NCBI RefSeq assembly: GCF_014133895.1
Contig: NC_050731.1
Coordinates: 930,001-994,000, forward strand
Direction: 5' to 3'
DNA length: 64,000 bases
DNA from: Torulaspora globosa
Lineage: Eukaryota > Ascomycota > Saccharomycetes > Saccharomycetales > Saccharomycetaceae
The position numbers were made by a program, and so were the translations under genes. Positions within the stretch are counted from its first letter, which is position 1, and every line of letters starts with the position of its first letter. The notes beneath the pieces are model-generated. The model worked only from the letters and a program-made list of their open reading frames with translations, was not told the origin of the DNA and ran no database searches. Positions 19,576-28,707 of this stretch are shown piece by piece.

Positions 19576-21063
19576 CTATAGCCATATGTCTTCACCGGCA
19601 GGCTTGAGAGGCTGGTGTTGGTGCTTGAGTTGGTCTGGTCTCGAAGGATCCTGCTGGGGTTGCTGCACTTGCGGAGGATAATGAGTGGTTCTCATGGATG
19701 GTTGCTGAATGGCGTCTTGTGCCAGGTTGCCAGCATATTGCTGCTCCTTCTGATGCTGTTGTAGTATAGGATCGGAATGCTGTTGCTGTTGTTGCTGTTG
19801 TTGCTGCTGTTGCTGCTGCTGTTGATGCTGCTGTTTTAAATTTTCCATGCCTTTATCGATGGCATTCAAGAGTTCTTCTGGTAGGGATGCTGCGGCGTTG
19901 GTGTTTTGTATCGACTGTTGCTTGATCTCGTCCGGAGTAGGGTGGTGTTTGTCCTCGTTCTTGCAGTAGTGGAAATGGGTAGCAAACTTCTTCATCGCTA
20001 GTAGCTTAACCCTGTTAAATGAATCGTCCTTGTTGTTTGTACCGGAAGCAGCAGAGCCCGCGTTGTTATTATCATTAGTGGCGGTCGCCGATGTCGACGC
20101 AGATGCAATGGCTTTATCCTTGTTCCCCTGATTCTCGACCATCAGTAAATCGCATTGTTTCTCTACCATCGCCTTTGTGTAACGCAACATGGTCCAGTCG
20201 AATAGGTGGTCGTTATGGTACTCCAGCTTGATGCTCAAATCCTTGAAGAGCCTCGCTAAATACAAGTAATCCGGTCTTTCGTCAAACTTCAAATTTCTGC
20301 AGTACAACATGAACTCTGCAAATTCCTGCGGCAACCCGCCACACAAAGTCTCCACACTCGTACACAGTTTCTTCTCCAAGATACGATCGTACTTCTGTTT
20401 CTTGGTCGTAGCTTTGAGCCCCTGCCATGGCAGCGACCCCTTGCAGAAATAGATCAGCACGTAGCCCAGCGACTCCAAGTCATCTCTTCTGCTCTGCTCG
20501 ATCCCCAGATGCGTGTTGACGCTCGCGTAACGCGCTGTGCCCGTCAGCGACTTGTTCTCCCTATACGGAATATGGCGGTGCGTGTTAAAGTCCCTGTACT
20601 TCTTGGACAGACCAAAATCGATCACATGCACCGTGCTGCCACGACGCCCCACCCCCATCAGAAAGTTATCCGGTTTAATGTCTCTGTGGATAAACGATCG
20701 CCCGTGGATGTACTGTATACGGCAGATCATCTGCAATGCTAACATGATAACGGTCTTGAACGTGAACTTCCGATGACAATAGTTGAACAGGTCTTCCAGC
20801 GATGGCCCCAAAAGATCGATCACCATCGCATTGTACTCGCCTTCACGCCCAAACCAACGAATGAAGGGTATCCCCACCCCGCCGCTCAGGTATTTGTAAA
20901 CGCGCGACTCGTAATCCAACTGCGGATGCCTCGATCTTATCGACTCCAGCTTGATCGCCACTTCCTCGCCACTGATCAGATTCGTCCCATGATAAATGTC
21001 TCCAAAAGATCCGCTCCCGATCTTCCTCCCAATACGAAACTTTCTCCCGACTCTCAAATCCAT
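19576..21063 (-). CDS. HRR25: Casein kinase 1 delta/epsilon, Hrr25
   Basis: 495 residues (S. cerevisiae 494). The kinase domain is ~9-290 with [32 protein letters not shown] and the CK1-specific stretch [14 protein letters not shown]. The central region is followed by a Pro/Gln-rich tail with an uninterrupted run of 15 Gln. Hrr25 acts in DNA repair, ribosome (40S) maturation, vesicle traffic, autophagy and monopolin function. It is in tandem with TPK2 and divergent from NPY1, matching YPL203W-YPL204W and YGL067W. Confidence 0.97.
   Translation of the reverse strand: MDLRVGRKFRIGRKIGSGSFGDIYHGTNLISGEEVAIKLESIRSRHPQLDYESRVYKYLSGGVGIPFIRWFGREGEYNAMVIDLLGPSLEDLFNYCHRKFTFKTVIMLALQMICRIQYIHGRSFIHRDIKPDNFLMGVGRRGSTVHVIDFGLSKKYRDFNTHRHIPYRENKSLTGTARYASVNTHLGIEQSRRDDLESLGYVLIYFCKGSLPWQGLKATTKKQKYDRILEKKLCTSVETLCGGLPQEFAEFMLYCRNLKFDERPDYLYLARLFKDLSIKLEYHNDHLFDWTMLRYTKAMVEKQCDLLMVENQGNKDKAIASASTSATATNDNNNAGSAASGTNNKDDSFNRVKLLAMKKFATHFHYCKNEDKHHPTPDEIKQQSIQNTNAAASLPEELLNAIDKGMENLKQQHQQQQQQQQQQQQQQQHSDPILQQHQKEQQYAGNLAQDAIQQPSMRTTHYPPQVQQPQQDPSRPDQLKHQHQPLKPAGEDIWL
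19780..19824 (-). repeat. CAG/CAA microsatellite encoding Gln15 in HRR25
   Basis: Fifteen consecutive CAG or CAA codons, mixed in order, bounded by His codons. Codon mixing suggests selection for the amino acid run rather than fresh slippage. Confidence 0.9.
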
Positions 21064-21361
21064 CGCTCCGTCAGCTGAAAACCTCCAGAAACGACCGAAT
21101 CACCAAATACCCGTTTGAAGCAGCCAACTGAACGCTCCAACCCCGGAAATGCCTACTGATCTCCTAGCCTATCTTCCGACTTCTTCTCTGTTGCGGACTA
21201 TTTATCCAGTATGCCTCCTTTAAGCTCACTAAAAATTTTTGTGTTAGTGTCGCTCTGCACGAAGGCCTCATCAGTCAAGCTGACTATAAAAACCAGCTAG
21301 ATAGGAGTTCGATGAGGTGAAATACGGCGATTGGCGGGCCATTGGAGAGGATTGGAGAGCT

Positions 21362-22507
21362 ATGGAGGCTGTGGTGAGGACGGGCGCTACGTTCTTTGGG
21401 TATGAGAGTTTGAACCGGGTTTCGTTCTTGCGAAATGACGTAGAATTCGTCAGAAAGTCGTTGCAACATAAATCGACCGTGTTCGTGCCATTTGTGCAGG
21501 GGGAGGCGCTGGTACGGGGCCAGGAGGAGCCCGAGTTGTGCCTGTTGACGTTGCAGGACGGGTGGTTCCCGATGGCGCGCGTGGTGGACAAGCTGCTGCC
21601 GGTGCTGAACTCGCAGGCAGCCAGGGTGGTGGAATCGGGGGCGAATCTGACGTTTCTGGGGCTCAAGAGCAGCGACGGGGACGACGTGTTCCAGTACCGG
21701 TCGAGCTACAGCGGCGTTCCGTACTACGCGGTCGATTTCCGGACGTCGGGCGGGACGCTGATCCAGGCGGCGGAGTTGGAGCCGCTGTTGCAGTGCGCCA
21801 GGGTCGATCGTAAGCTGATCTTCGAGATGAGCAACGAGACGGCGTCGCTGTACTCGCACGCCAAGATGTACCTCGACTGGCTCGCCAAGTACCACTTCTG
21901 TCCCGGATGCGGGTCCGTGATGTTCCCCGTGGATGCCGGCACCAAGATGCAGTGCGGCAACGCAGACCGCAGCGTCGCCTGCAACGTGCGCGACGCCGCG
22001 GTCAACAACGTCTGTTTCCCGCGTACCGATCCCGTCGTGATCGTGGCGATCGCGACCAAGGACTTCAGTCGCATCTGTCTGGCTCACTCCAAGCGCTGGG
22101 TTCACGACACCCTCTACAGCACCGTTGCGGGCTTCATGGAGCCCGCGGAGACCGTGGAGCAGGCGTGCAGCCGCGAGATCTGGGAGGAGACCGGCATCAG
22201 GTGCCGCGACATCACGCTCGTCTCGACACAACCATGGCCGTATCCTGCGAACCTGATGATCGGCTGTGTCGGGCTGGTGGAGCCCAACGGTGTCGACGAG
22301 AAGATCAACCTTTCGCACGACAACGAGCTTATGGATGCCCAGTGGTTCGACGTCGAAGAGGTCATCGAGGCGATGGACCGCTACGACGGCTCGGGCGTCG
22401 TCAAGTTCAAGAAATCAGATATTACGTTCCCGGGCTCCACCGCGATAGCATTCCATCTCATCAAGTTCGTCTGCGATAGATATAAGAGATCCCTGGGATC
22501 GCTGTAA
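21362..22507 (+). CDS. NPY1: NADH pyrophosphatase (Nudix hydrolase) Npy1
   Basis: 381 residues from ATG 21362 (an in-frame GTG lies 15 codons upstream); S. cerevisiae Npy1 has 384. The N-terminal NUDIX-like domain (~1-170) is followed by a zinc ribbon (CPGCG...MQCGN) near 178-205 and the Nudix box GFMEPAETVEQACSREIWEE, continuing TGI, near 256-278. It hydrolyses NADH to NMNH and AMP. S. cerevisiae Npy1 ends in the peroxisomal signal SHL; this protein ends RSLGSL, not a canonical PTS1. The gene is strongly GC-biased at third positions, producing long spurious antisense frames. Neighbours HRR25 and PGC1 agree with the zipper order. Confidence 0.94.
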   Translation: MEAVVRTGATFFGYESLNRVSFLRNDVEFVRKSLQHKSTVFVPFVQGEALVRGQEEPELCLLTLQDGWFPMARVVDKLLPVLNSQAARVVESGANLTFLGLKSSDGDDVFQYRSSYSGVPYYAVDFRTSGGTLIQAAELEPLLQCARVDRKLIFEMSNETASLYSHAKMYLDWLAKYHFCPGCGSVMFPVDAGTKMQCGNADRSVACNVRDAAVNNVCFPRTDPVVIVAIATKDFSRICLAHSKRWVHDTLYSTVAGFMEPAETVEQACSREIWEETGIRCRDITLVSTQPWPYPANLMIGCVGLVEPNGVDEKINLSHDNELMDAQWFDVEEVIEAMDRYDGSGVVKFKKSDITFPGSTAIAFHLIKFVCDRYKRSLGSL

Positions 22508-22665
22508 ATAGTGTTGTATCTCGTAGAATACAGCGATCTGCTAACGCCGTTCGCTACTAAGCAACATAGAAAAAGGAGTTCATACAACGTGGGAGAGCGT
22601 CGAAGCCATAAAGAGCATCGGGAAGCTGGATTGCTAGCGTTAGCAGAGCTGCAGAGTGTTGGACA

Positions 22666-23613
22666 ATGATCGAAATTGTGGGACACAGGGCATTCAAGGG
22701 CCAGTACGTCGAAAATAGCTGGACGGCGTTTGAACGGGCGTACGAGGGCAAGGCAGATGTGATCGAGACGGATCTGCAGATGACCAGCGACGGTGTTGTT
22801 GTGATCAACCATGACGCTGACACTGGAAGGATCTGGGATCGGGAACTGGTGATCGCTGAGAATAGCTACGACGAGATAAGCAAGTTGAGATGTAAGGAGG
22901 ACCGAAGCTCGCAGATGCCGACTCTAGAACAGCTGCTGAGATGGGCCGTGGAGCATCCGAGGGTGCAGCTGATGCTAGACATCAAGTTCACCAACAACAA
23001 GCTGATTCTGCTGAAAACTTTTGCGACGATGCTGAGGGTGAGGAACGACGTCGCGTACTGGCAGTCGAGGATAATCTGGGGGTTGTGGCTGCTCGATTGG
23101 TTCGAGTACGGCATCGAGACGGGCGTGCTGAAGGACTTCAAGGTCGTGGTGATCACGCTGTCGCTCGACGTGGCATGCCAGTTTATCGACTACTCGCTGC
23201 AGTTGAACAATCCGCACTACAGGCTCTACGGGATAAGCGTCCACTACGTTGCCTCGTGGACCGACACCTTCAGACTGAAGATGGCGCCCGTGCTGAGGAA
23301 GTACGACGTCAAGGTGTTCCTGTGGACCGTGAACAAAGTTACCGATTTCAAGTGCATGGCTGGCCTGCCGATCCACGGCGTAGTGACAGACGACCCTGTC
23401 GTCGCCCGCAGACTGTGCCTCGAGCTCTCACCAATGAAGGAGTTCCGGCTGCCGGACCTGGCCACTGTCAACGGCTTCAGGTTCCATCTCTACCTGCTGG
23501 TTTACCAGATCGTCTGCTCGCTGTTGTTCGCCAAATGGGCCCATTACTCGGTCGGAGGCTGGTCTTTTGCCTATCTGGTGTTCCTGCTGCTGAAGAAGAT
23601 ACACTTCCTGTAA
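22666..23613 (+). CDS. PGC1: Phosphatidylglycerol phospholipase C, Pgc1
   Basis: 315 residues (S. cerevisiae 321). A glycerophosphodiester phosphodiesterase domain is recognisable: VGHRAFKGQYVENSW (HR and EN catalytic pair), VIETDLQMTSDGVVVINHD (ExD and HD), MLDIKF, and the VFLWTVNK strand. The C-terminus has a hydrophobic anchor (~270-312). Pgc1 degrades phosphatidylglycerol to diacylglycerol, limiting its level in mitochondria; it is associated with lipid droplets and membranes through the C-terminal hydrophobic segment. The position corresponds to YPL206C. GC-rich like NPY1. Confidence 0.93.
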   Translation: MIEIVGHRAFKGQYVENSWTAFERAYEGKADVIETDLQMTSDGVVVINHDADTGRIWDRELVIAENSYDEISKLRCKEDRSSQMPTLEQLLRWAVEHPRVQLMLDIKFTNNKLILLKTFATMLRVRNDVAYWQSRIIWGLWLLDWFEYGIETGVLKDFKVVVITLSLDVACQFIDYSLQLNNPHYRLYGISVHYVASWTDTFRLKMAPVLRKYDVKVFLWTVNKVTDFKCMAGLPIHGVVTDDPVVARRLCLELSPMKEFRLPDLATVNGFRFHLYLLVYQIVCSLLFAKWAHYSVGGWSFAYLVFLLLKKIHFL

Positions 23614-24001
23614 GGCCCACGCCCTGCCCTAGATAGAATCTCAATACAGCGTACTTTGGACTACTATTCCTTCGGTTTAGCTATGACTACCTCTTTCACG
23701 TGATGGCCATCGGTATTACGATAGGCCTTTTCAGTATACTTGATAGTCTTAAATGAAAGTTCAGCAATACAAAGCTTTGTAGGAGCAGCTCAAGCCATTG
23801 CGTTTGCCTGCCGGTCATCTTATCGATCAGAGCAGCTTGCTGTTGAGAGAGGTTTTCACCAGTTTTTTTTTGGGTTTCTCTCTATCATTTTAGTGGAGTT
23901 CTTTAGGTTTCAGCTGAGAAAAGAAGAAGATTGGCTTGAATTGGCGTCAATTGTTTAGTTCCACTGTCTCTAGAAATCTTTTTGTTGTTAAGATAAAGCA
24001 T
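23614..24001. other. SGF73 upstream region
   Basis: 388 nt between PGC1 and SGF73, with T-rich tracts near 23860-23900. No gene or clear motif. The SGF73 frame is open for 22 codons before its ATG, from a TTG. Confidence 0.4.
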
Positions 24002-25672
24002 ATGAGCTCAGCACGGTCAGAGATCGAGGGTATCAAGAAGCAGATTCAAGAAAAGTACTCGAACGTCAATGGAGCCGGTTCGCAGGGCTCTGACGGCGAA
24101 AATGGTTGGAAGGATCTGCTGCAAAGTGTGAAGAATAACGTGTATCAGTACAAGGGCATCAATCAGGCGTCCAGAGAGAAATATTTTAGTGCGAACGCTC
24201 GGATCCTGGAGGACCCACTGGAGTCGTCGTTCCAGTACCGTGTATGCAACAATTGCGGTGTGCCGTTGGCTTTAAACAGTATAATGGATCATTTGGAAAA
24301 CCATTGCAAGGGGACTGCGGCGGAGTCGCCGCGAGAAATGAAGAAGGAACTTACGGATGATGACGTTGGGAGCATCTCGTCAAACAAGAGGAAAAATATG
24401 GAGTCCAGCGTTAGTAGCTTCGATGGCAAGACGTATCCCGTCGAAGCGGCGTCGCCAACACCGAGACCTGATCAAAAGAGGCTCAAAGAAAGCAGCGAAA
24501 CGCCGGTGAAGAGGCAGCGTAAGGTGAAGCAAAGAAATCCGACCGAAAAGCATTTAATCGATTTCGACAAACAGTGTGGTGTGGAATTGCCAGAGGGTGG
24601 TTACTGTGCGCGATCCTTGACCTGTAAATCACACTCGATGGGCGCTAAAAGGTCCGTGGTTGGTAGGACACAGCCATTTGACATGCTGTTGGCAGAATAT
24701 CACAAGCAGCATCAGACCAAGATCGGAGCTGCAGCAGAGAAACGTGCGAAGCAACAGGAAATACAGAAGCAGCAGAAGCAGATTCAGAAAGAGCAGAAGA
24801 AGCAGTTGCAACAGCAGAAACAAAGCCAGAGAGGCAGGAAAGGTAACTCGACAAGTGCGGGGAACAACTCCAAGACCTCCAGCGGCGGACTCTCTCATCT
24901 CTCTGACGCCACAGGTCTCAACATGAATGTGACGCCCGAAGAAGAGACCACTCAAGTCTTGAACGGGGTCTCCCGATCATTGCCTTTGCCTTTAGAGTCA
25001 ACGGTTCTATCGTCAGTCAGAAGTAGAAACAAGTATTTTAGGATGAGGGAGATGTTCGCCTCTGCATTCTCAGTCAGACCAGGGTTCACATCACCTGGAT
25101 ACGGAGCGATCCACTCACGAGTGGGCTGCTTGGATCTAGATAGAACCACAGATTACAAATTCCGCATACGAACACCGCAACCGATGAACCAGCTACCCCC
25201 TCAGGGTATGACGCCTCAGCAGATGAAGAAACTACAGCAGCAGAGGTTGCTGCGAGCTCAGTTACAGCAAGGAAATCAGTTGCAACAAGCGAACTATCAA
25301 CAAAATCAGCAGCCGGTACCCCAACAATCTAATAACGTTCCCAAGCCTGTGAATGGGATAGTCAGACCTCCCCAGGAACAGACGGCATTGGAGCAAAAGG
25401 GGCTTACGCCACAGGAGATCCAGTTCCAGCAGCAAAAGCTACGGCAGCAGCAGCTACAGCAGCAGCGGTTCGAGGCGGCGGCCTTTCATCTAGCTAATGC
25501 TACAAAATTGATGCAGGGTCCCAACGGGAATCCTGGGAGCACAGAGATCCACAACAACAACTCCAATTCTCCTCCGCCGGCCGGAACACCATCTGCTAAT
25601 CAACAGATCGTTAGCCCCATGGGCGGAAGGGTGAACGTTGGGATAGGAAATTACGGTGGTAGAGTTAATTGA
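24002..25672 (+). CDS. SGF73: SAGA complex subunit Sgf73 (ataxin-7 homologue)
   Basis: 556 residues from ATG 24002 (S. cerevisiae 657). The N-terminal zinc motif is [21 protein letters not shown] (~79-99), which wraps into the deubiquitinase module with Ubp8, Sgf11 and Sus1. The SCA7 domain is the very conserved ~190-250 block ([20 protein letters not shown]...[13 protein letters not shown]), and a third conserved block is [19 protein letters not shown]...[20 protein letters not shown] (~320-400). The tail is Gln-rich and ends GRVN. Sgf73 tethers the H2B deubiquitinase module to SAGA. Counterpart YGL066W. Confidence 0.95.
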   Translation: MSSARSEIEGIKKQIQEKYSNVNGAGSQGSDGENGWKDLLQSVKNNVYQYKGINQASREKYFSANARILEDPLESSFQYRVCNNCGVPLALNSIMDHLENHCKGTAAESPREMKKELTDDDVGSISSNKRKNMESSVSSFDGKTYPVEAASPTPRPDQKRLKESSETPVKRQRKVKQRNPTEKHLIDFDKQCGVELPEGGYCARSLTCKSHSMGAKRSVVGRTQPFDMLLAEYHKQHQTKIGAAAEKRAKQQEIQKQQKQIQKEQKKQLQQQKQSQRGRKGNSTSAGNNSKTSSGGLSHLSDATGLNMNVTPEEETTQVLNGVSRSLPLPLESTVLSSVRSRNKYFRMREMFASAFSVRPGFTSPGYGAIHSRVGCLDLDRTTDYKFRIRTPQPMNQLPPQGMTPQQMKKLQQQRLLRAQLQQGNQLQQANYQQNQQPVPQQSNNVPKPVNGIVRPPQEQTALEQKGLTPQEIQFQQQKLRQQQLQQQRFEAAAFHLANATKLMQGPNGNPGSTEIHNNNSNSPPPAGTPSANQQIVSPMGGRVNVGIGNYGGRVN

Positions 25673-25761
25673 GCACCGAAATGAAGTAGAGATTGCTTTA
25701 TAGGATCTTTTACGTACAAAATTTGTCCCATTAAAAGCTAAATGGAAACGTACCTGTAGAC

Positions 25762-27279
25762 TCAAATGTCGAAGAATAATGCGGCAAAGACAGCAACCCA
25801 GTACAGCCCAAAGCGGAAGCTTCGGCAATACAATATCGAGATAGCTGCCATAACTGCATATGGTGAGAGTCGGTGTTTCCTCTGGAACAAGCTATTGATA
25901 AACACATGTACGAACACATTCCCAAGTACTGCCAACATAGATTCCCATGAATAAGTGACTTGCTCATCTTTGATGAACAAACTAATATTCTCCTCGAAGC
26001 TCGCTGTCATAGCTTCTCGAGAAAAGTACTTTTTAACCCTCTCTGGACCATTTTTCTTGAAGTTCACCGAGTTTTTATCTTGTACAGACAGGAACTCACT
26101 AATGGCTCCAGCCCATTCCTTGGGATCTGCATTTCTCAACCACCCAGTCGATGTGTTCTCATTTTGGCCCGGCACGAGTGTCTCGACTGTTTCTACAGGG
26201 CCTCCAGTGTTAACGGCCAAGACAGGCTTGCCATATTTCATGGCCTCTAATGGTACGATTCCGAAATGTTCGAAGGAAGGAGTGTACAACAAAAGATCCG
26301 TCTTGCTCAGGAGAAGCTCTTTGAGAGACGAGGATATCGAGGTGAGGAAAACAACTTCAAAATCCCTTCCCTGGAAAAGATTAAAGTTTTTGACCTTGTG
26401 AATGTCAGCATAAAATATCGTAATGTGCGTGAGCTTTAAACTGCTTGCATGCCTTTGTAATTCATTCAAATATTCGACATTCTCTGCCACTCTGTCATCA
26501 TACCCGCCACAAATTGCTAGCTTTGAACTGAAGTTGGCTTCTTTCTTGGACAATGCGTACGCTTCCAGGGCCAAAGCAATAGCCTTCTTCCTCTCATACC
26601 TGTTGATACTGAGGAAAAAACTACTAGATCCAAGCAAACTATTGTAGAAGAGTTCATCAACGTGGTCGATCTCTCGTTTGGACAGGTCGACGCAGGGATA
26701 TATCACTCTCGGCGAATCCCTCAGGAACTGGAAGGTTCTCTCATAGATAGTTTTTGTGAAGTTTGAGTTTACCACAACAGAATCTGCAGTCCCGATAGTG
26801 AACTGTTCAAATAAGTCAAAGGGTATGCGATACAGCTGCTTCAGAATACCACGTCTTTGAGCCAACAATTGGTCCGGGAAGTGGCAGTAGAAGAGCTGCT
26901 TAGCGTTACTCAGAAGATGCAAAAAGGGCAAGCACGTAGAGAGCTGATCCACGATAAACAAATCATGCATCTTTATCTTTCTTTGAAGACATAACTGTAG
27001 AACCAAATACAGCTGCCTCAGATTCGCAAAGACAATGAAGAACTTGCCCAGAAAGTTCGTTGGAAGATGGTCTCCGAACACCTCAACCTTCAGCATGCCC
27101 TGTCTAACCTCCTCAAAGCAGTGATTCATGTCACAATGACTCGTATATATGACCACATCATGTCCTTCCTGTTGTAAACCGACAGCAGCGTCCACGACCA
27201 GTCGCTCAGCTCCTCCAATGCCCAGATCTGGATGGATAAATGCAATGCGTAGCTTTTCATCAGCAGCTTTTACCTTCAT
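25762..27279 (-). CDS. ALG2: Alg2 mannosyltransferase (lipid-linked oligosaccharide)
   Basis: 505 residues from the ATG at 27277-27279 (the frame is open 30 codons further from GTG); S. cerevisiae 503. GT4 glycosyltransferase: N-terminal AFIHPDLGIGGAERLVVDAA, central HFPDQLLAQR, and a C-terminal donor-site motif with LYTPSFEHFGIVPLEAMKYG containing the EX7E glutamates. Hydrophobic segments near the C-terminus anchor it in the ER. It adds the alpha-1,3 and alpha-1,6 mannoses to Man1GlcNAc2-PP-dolichol on the cytosolic face. It is convergent with SGF73 (YGL065C/YGL066W) and divergent from the DUF1992 gene. Confidence 0.96.
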   Translation of the reverse strand: MKVKAADEKLRIAFIHPDLGIGGAERLVVDAAVGLQQEGHDVVIYTSHCDMNHCFEEVRQGMLKVEVFGDHLPTNFLGKFFIVFANLRQLYLVLQLCLQRKIKMHDLFIVDQLSTCLPFLHLLSNAKQLFYCHFPDQLLAQRRGILKQLYRIPFDLFEQFTIGTADSVVVNSNFTKTIYERTFQFLRDSPRVIYPCVDLSKREIDHVDELFYNSLLGSSSFFLSINRYERKKAIALALEAYALSKKEANFSSKLAICGGYDDRVAENVEYLNELQRHASSLKLTHITIFYADIHKVKNFNLFQGRDFEVVFLTSISSSLKELLLSKTDLLLYTPSFEHFGIVPLEAMKYGKPVLAVNTGGPVETVETLVPGQNENTSTGWLRNADPKEWAGAISEFLSVQDKNSVNFKKNGPERVKKYFSREAMTASFEENISLFIKDEQVTYSWESMLAVLGNVFVHVFINSLFQRKHRLSPYAVMAAISILYCRSFRFGLYWVAVFAALFFDI

Positions 27280-27385
27280 CCTCAGCGATACTCTTAATCC
27301 TGGCTTATAACAGTCTATTGGGTACTTGAAGTAAGCGGTGACGCACTTAAACAGACGACTCTGCCGCACAATAAGAGCTGTTGTG

Positions 27386-28630
27386 ATGAATAGACTAGCA
27401 TTACTGAGGTATAGGTACTGTCCTCGAAGATTTCAAAGTACCAAGGATGACGGAGGCTATCTGGCAGCCAGGTTACAAGAGTTGAAGGAACAGAATGACC
27501 CAAATCCAGATGACCCGCTGGTAAAGCTGACCCAAGGCAAAAGTCTGGTGGATGAGGATGCAGAGCTGCAGAAGATTTATCAGAAACTGGATCAGAAAGC
27601 TTTCGAGGAGAGATATCGCCGTGAGATACAGTATGCAAAGATTCCAAACCATGTCAATCAGCAATCGAAAGATACTGCGGTCTCTGAGCCTTGGACGGGA
27701 GAGGAGGGCGTAGAGTTCACATCCTTGAGGATGATTTTGGACTCTACCGGTAAACCTGACGGTTCTTCCTCGTCAGTCGCTGCAAACGTTGGCTTCATTA
27801 ATGCTGCACTGCCCGCCAAGGAACCGAGAGCTGTCAGAGCAAGCAAGAGCTTCAGACGTAAGCTGGAGGATGCTCAAGACAGAGTTTTGAAGTTCCAACG
27901 AGATCAAAAGCAAGAGATCGACGAGACTGAACAGTCAGAGTTTAGAACGCTCTATGCTGAGAAATTCACGCCGATAGGATCCTTTGAGAAGTTACGTTCC
28001 TTGGCTGATCAAAGGATCGAGGAGAGCATGAAGCAGGGCGGATTTGATGGTTTGGAGCATATCAAAGGTAAACCCTCCTCATTTGTGCAGCTCAATCAGC
28101 ACATTGATAGGACAGAACATCATCTGAATAATATGCTTGTACGACAGAATATCGCTCCGCCTTGGATTGAAAGCCAAGGAAGGGTGAATGGCGACATCTC
28201 TGCATTCAGAAGGGAAGCTGCTTCCATGTTCGAAAATGAACTGCTGGCTTATCTGGATAAGACAGGAATCTTGCGCCATAATGCTACCTGGGAGAGTGCA
28301 AAATCGGAAATCACTTCAAGGTTTGGATCTACTGGGGAACTTCTTCAGGCAAGGTTCTCTCTTTGGAAGACCTCTCAAAGATCATATTTCGAGAGTCGAA
28401 TAAAAACGCTAAACAGTGGTTTGCGAACTTACAATCTGCAAGCTCCTTTATCAACGCAGAAATTATACCTGCTTCCTGAAAAGGAGTTTGACAGAGCTTA
28501 TAATTCGATTGATTTGGAAAAATTGGTTATTGAAACATTACAAGAAAGGATGAAACAAACAGCTGATTCAAATGCAGACCGTAGCGATGGCGGCTTCTCG
28601 CTTTTCCGCAAGAGTCTGAAATTTTGGTAA
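27386..28630 (+). CDS. Putative mitochondrial DUF1992 (DNAJC28-type) protein
   Basis: 414 residues from ATG 27386. The N-terminus MNRLALLRYRYCPRRFQST is a typical mitochondrial presequence. Residues ~195-285 match the DnaJ-homologue subfamily C member 28 conserved domain: ADQRIEESMKQGGFDGL, then KGKPSS, then HLNNMLVRQNIAPPWIESQG and FRREA. No J-domain is present, so a DnaJ co-chaperone role is not implied. The domain exists in bacteria and many eukaryotes with no firm biochemical function known to me. I cannot name an S. cerevisiae gene for it, and YGL064/065 and YPL206/207 contain none, so it may be an ancestral gene lost there. It shares a 106-nt divergent promoter with ALG2. Confidence 0.82.
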   Translation: MNRLALLRYRYCPRRFQSTKDDGGYLAARLQELKEQNDPNPDDPLVKLTQGKSLVDEDAELQKIYQKLDQKAFEERYRREIQYAKIPNHVNQQSKDTAVSEPWTGEEGVEFTSLRMILDSTGKPDGSSSSVAANVGFINAALPAKEPRAVRASKSFRRKLEDAQDRVLKFQRDQKQEIDETEQSEFRTLYAEKFTPIGSFEKLRSLADQRIEESMKQGGFDGLEHIKGKPSSFVQLNQHIDRTEHHLNNMLVRQNIAPPWIESQGRVNGDISAFRREAASMFENELLAYLDKTGILRHNATWESAKSEITSRFGSTGELLQARFSLWKTSQRSYFESRIKTLNSGLRTYNLQAPLSTQKLYLLPEKEFDRAYNSIDLEKLVIETLQERMKQTADSNADRSDGGFSLFRKSLKFW

Positions 28631-28707
28631 GTTAACCGAACAGTAACTTATATCAAAAAAGTATACATAATATTTACATAATCCTTCCGGAAGAGGATGT
28701 AACGGTT

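Noticed and set aside
21284..22318. 344-codon open frame antisense to NPY1
   Set aside because: It is a mirror of GC-rich third positions in a well-conserved sense gene; it is Arg/His-rich, low in complexity and matches no family.
22941..23636. 231-codon frame overlapping PGC1 in another phase
   Set aside because: Composition (Arg, Gly, Ala) is that of a frame-shifted GC-rich gene; PGC1 itself carries the conserved catalytic motifs.
23936..24001. Upstream in-frame TTG extension of SGF73 resembling a mitochondrial presequence
   Set aside because: The basic, hydrophobic 22-codon extension is suggestive, but a non-ATG start has no support, and Sgf73 is a nuclear SAGA subunit whose homologues start near the ATG at 24002.
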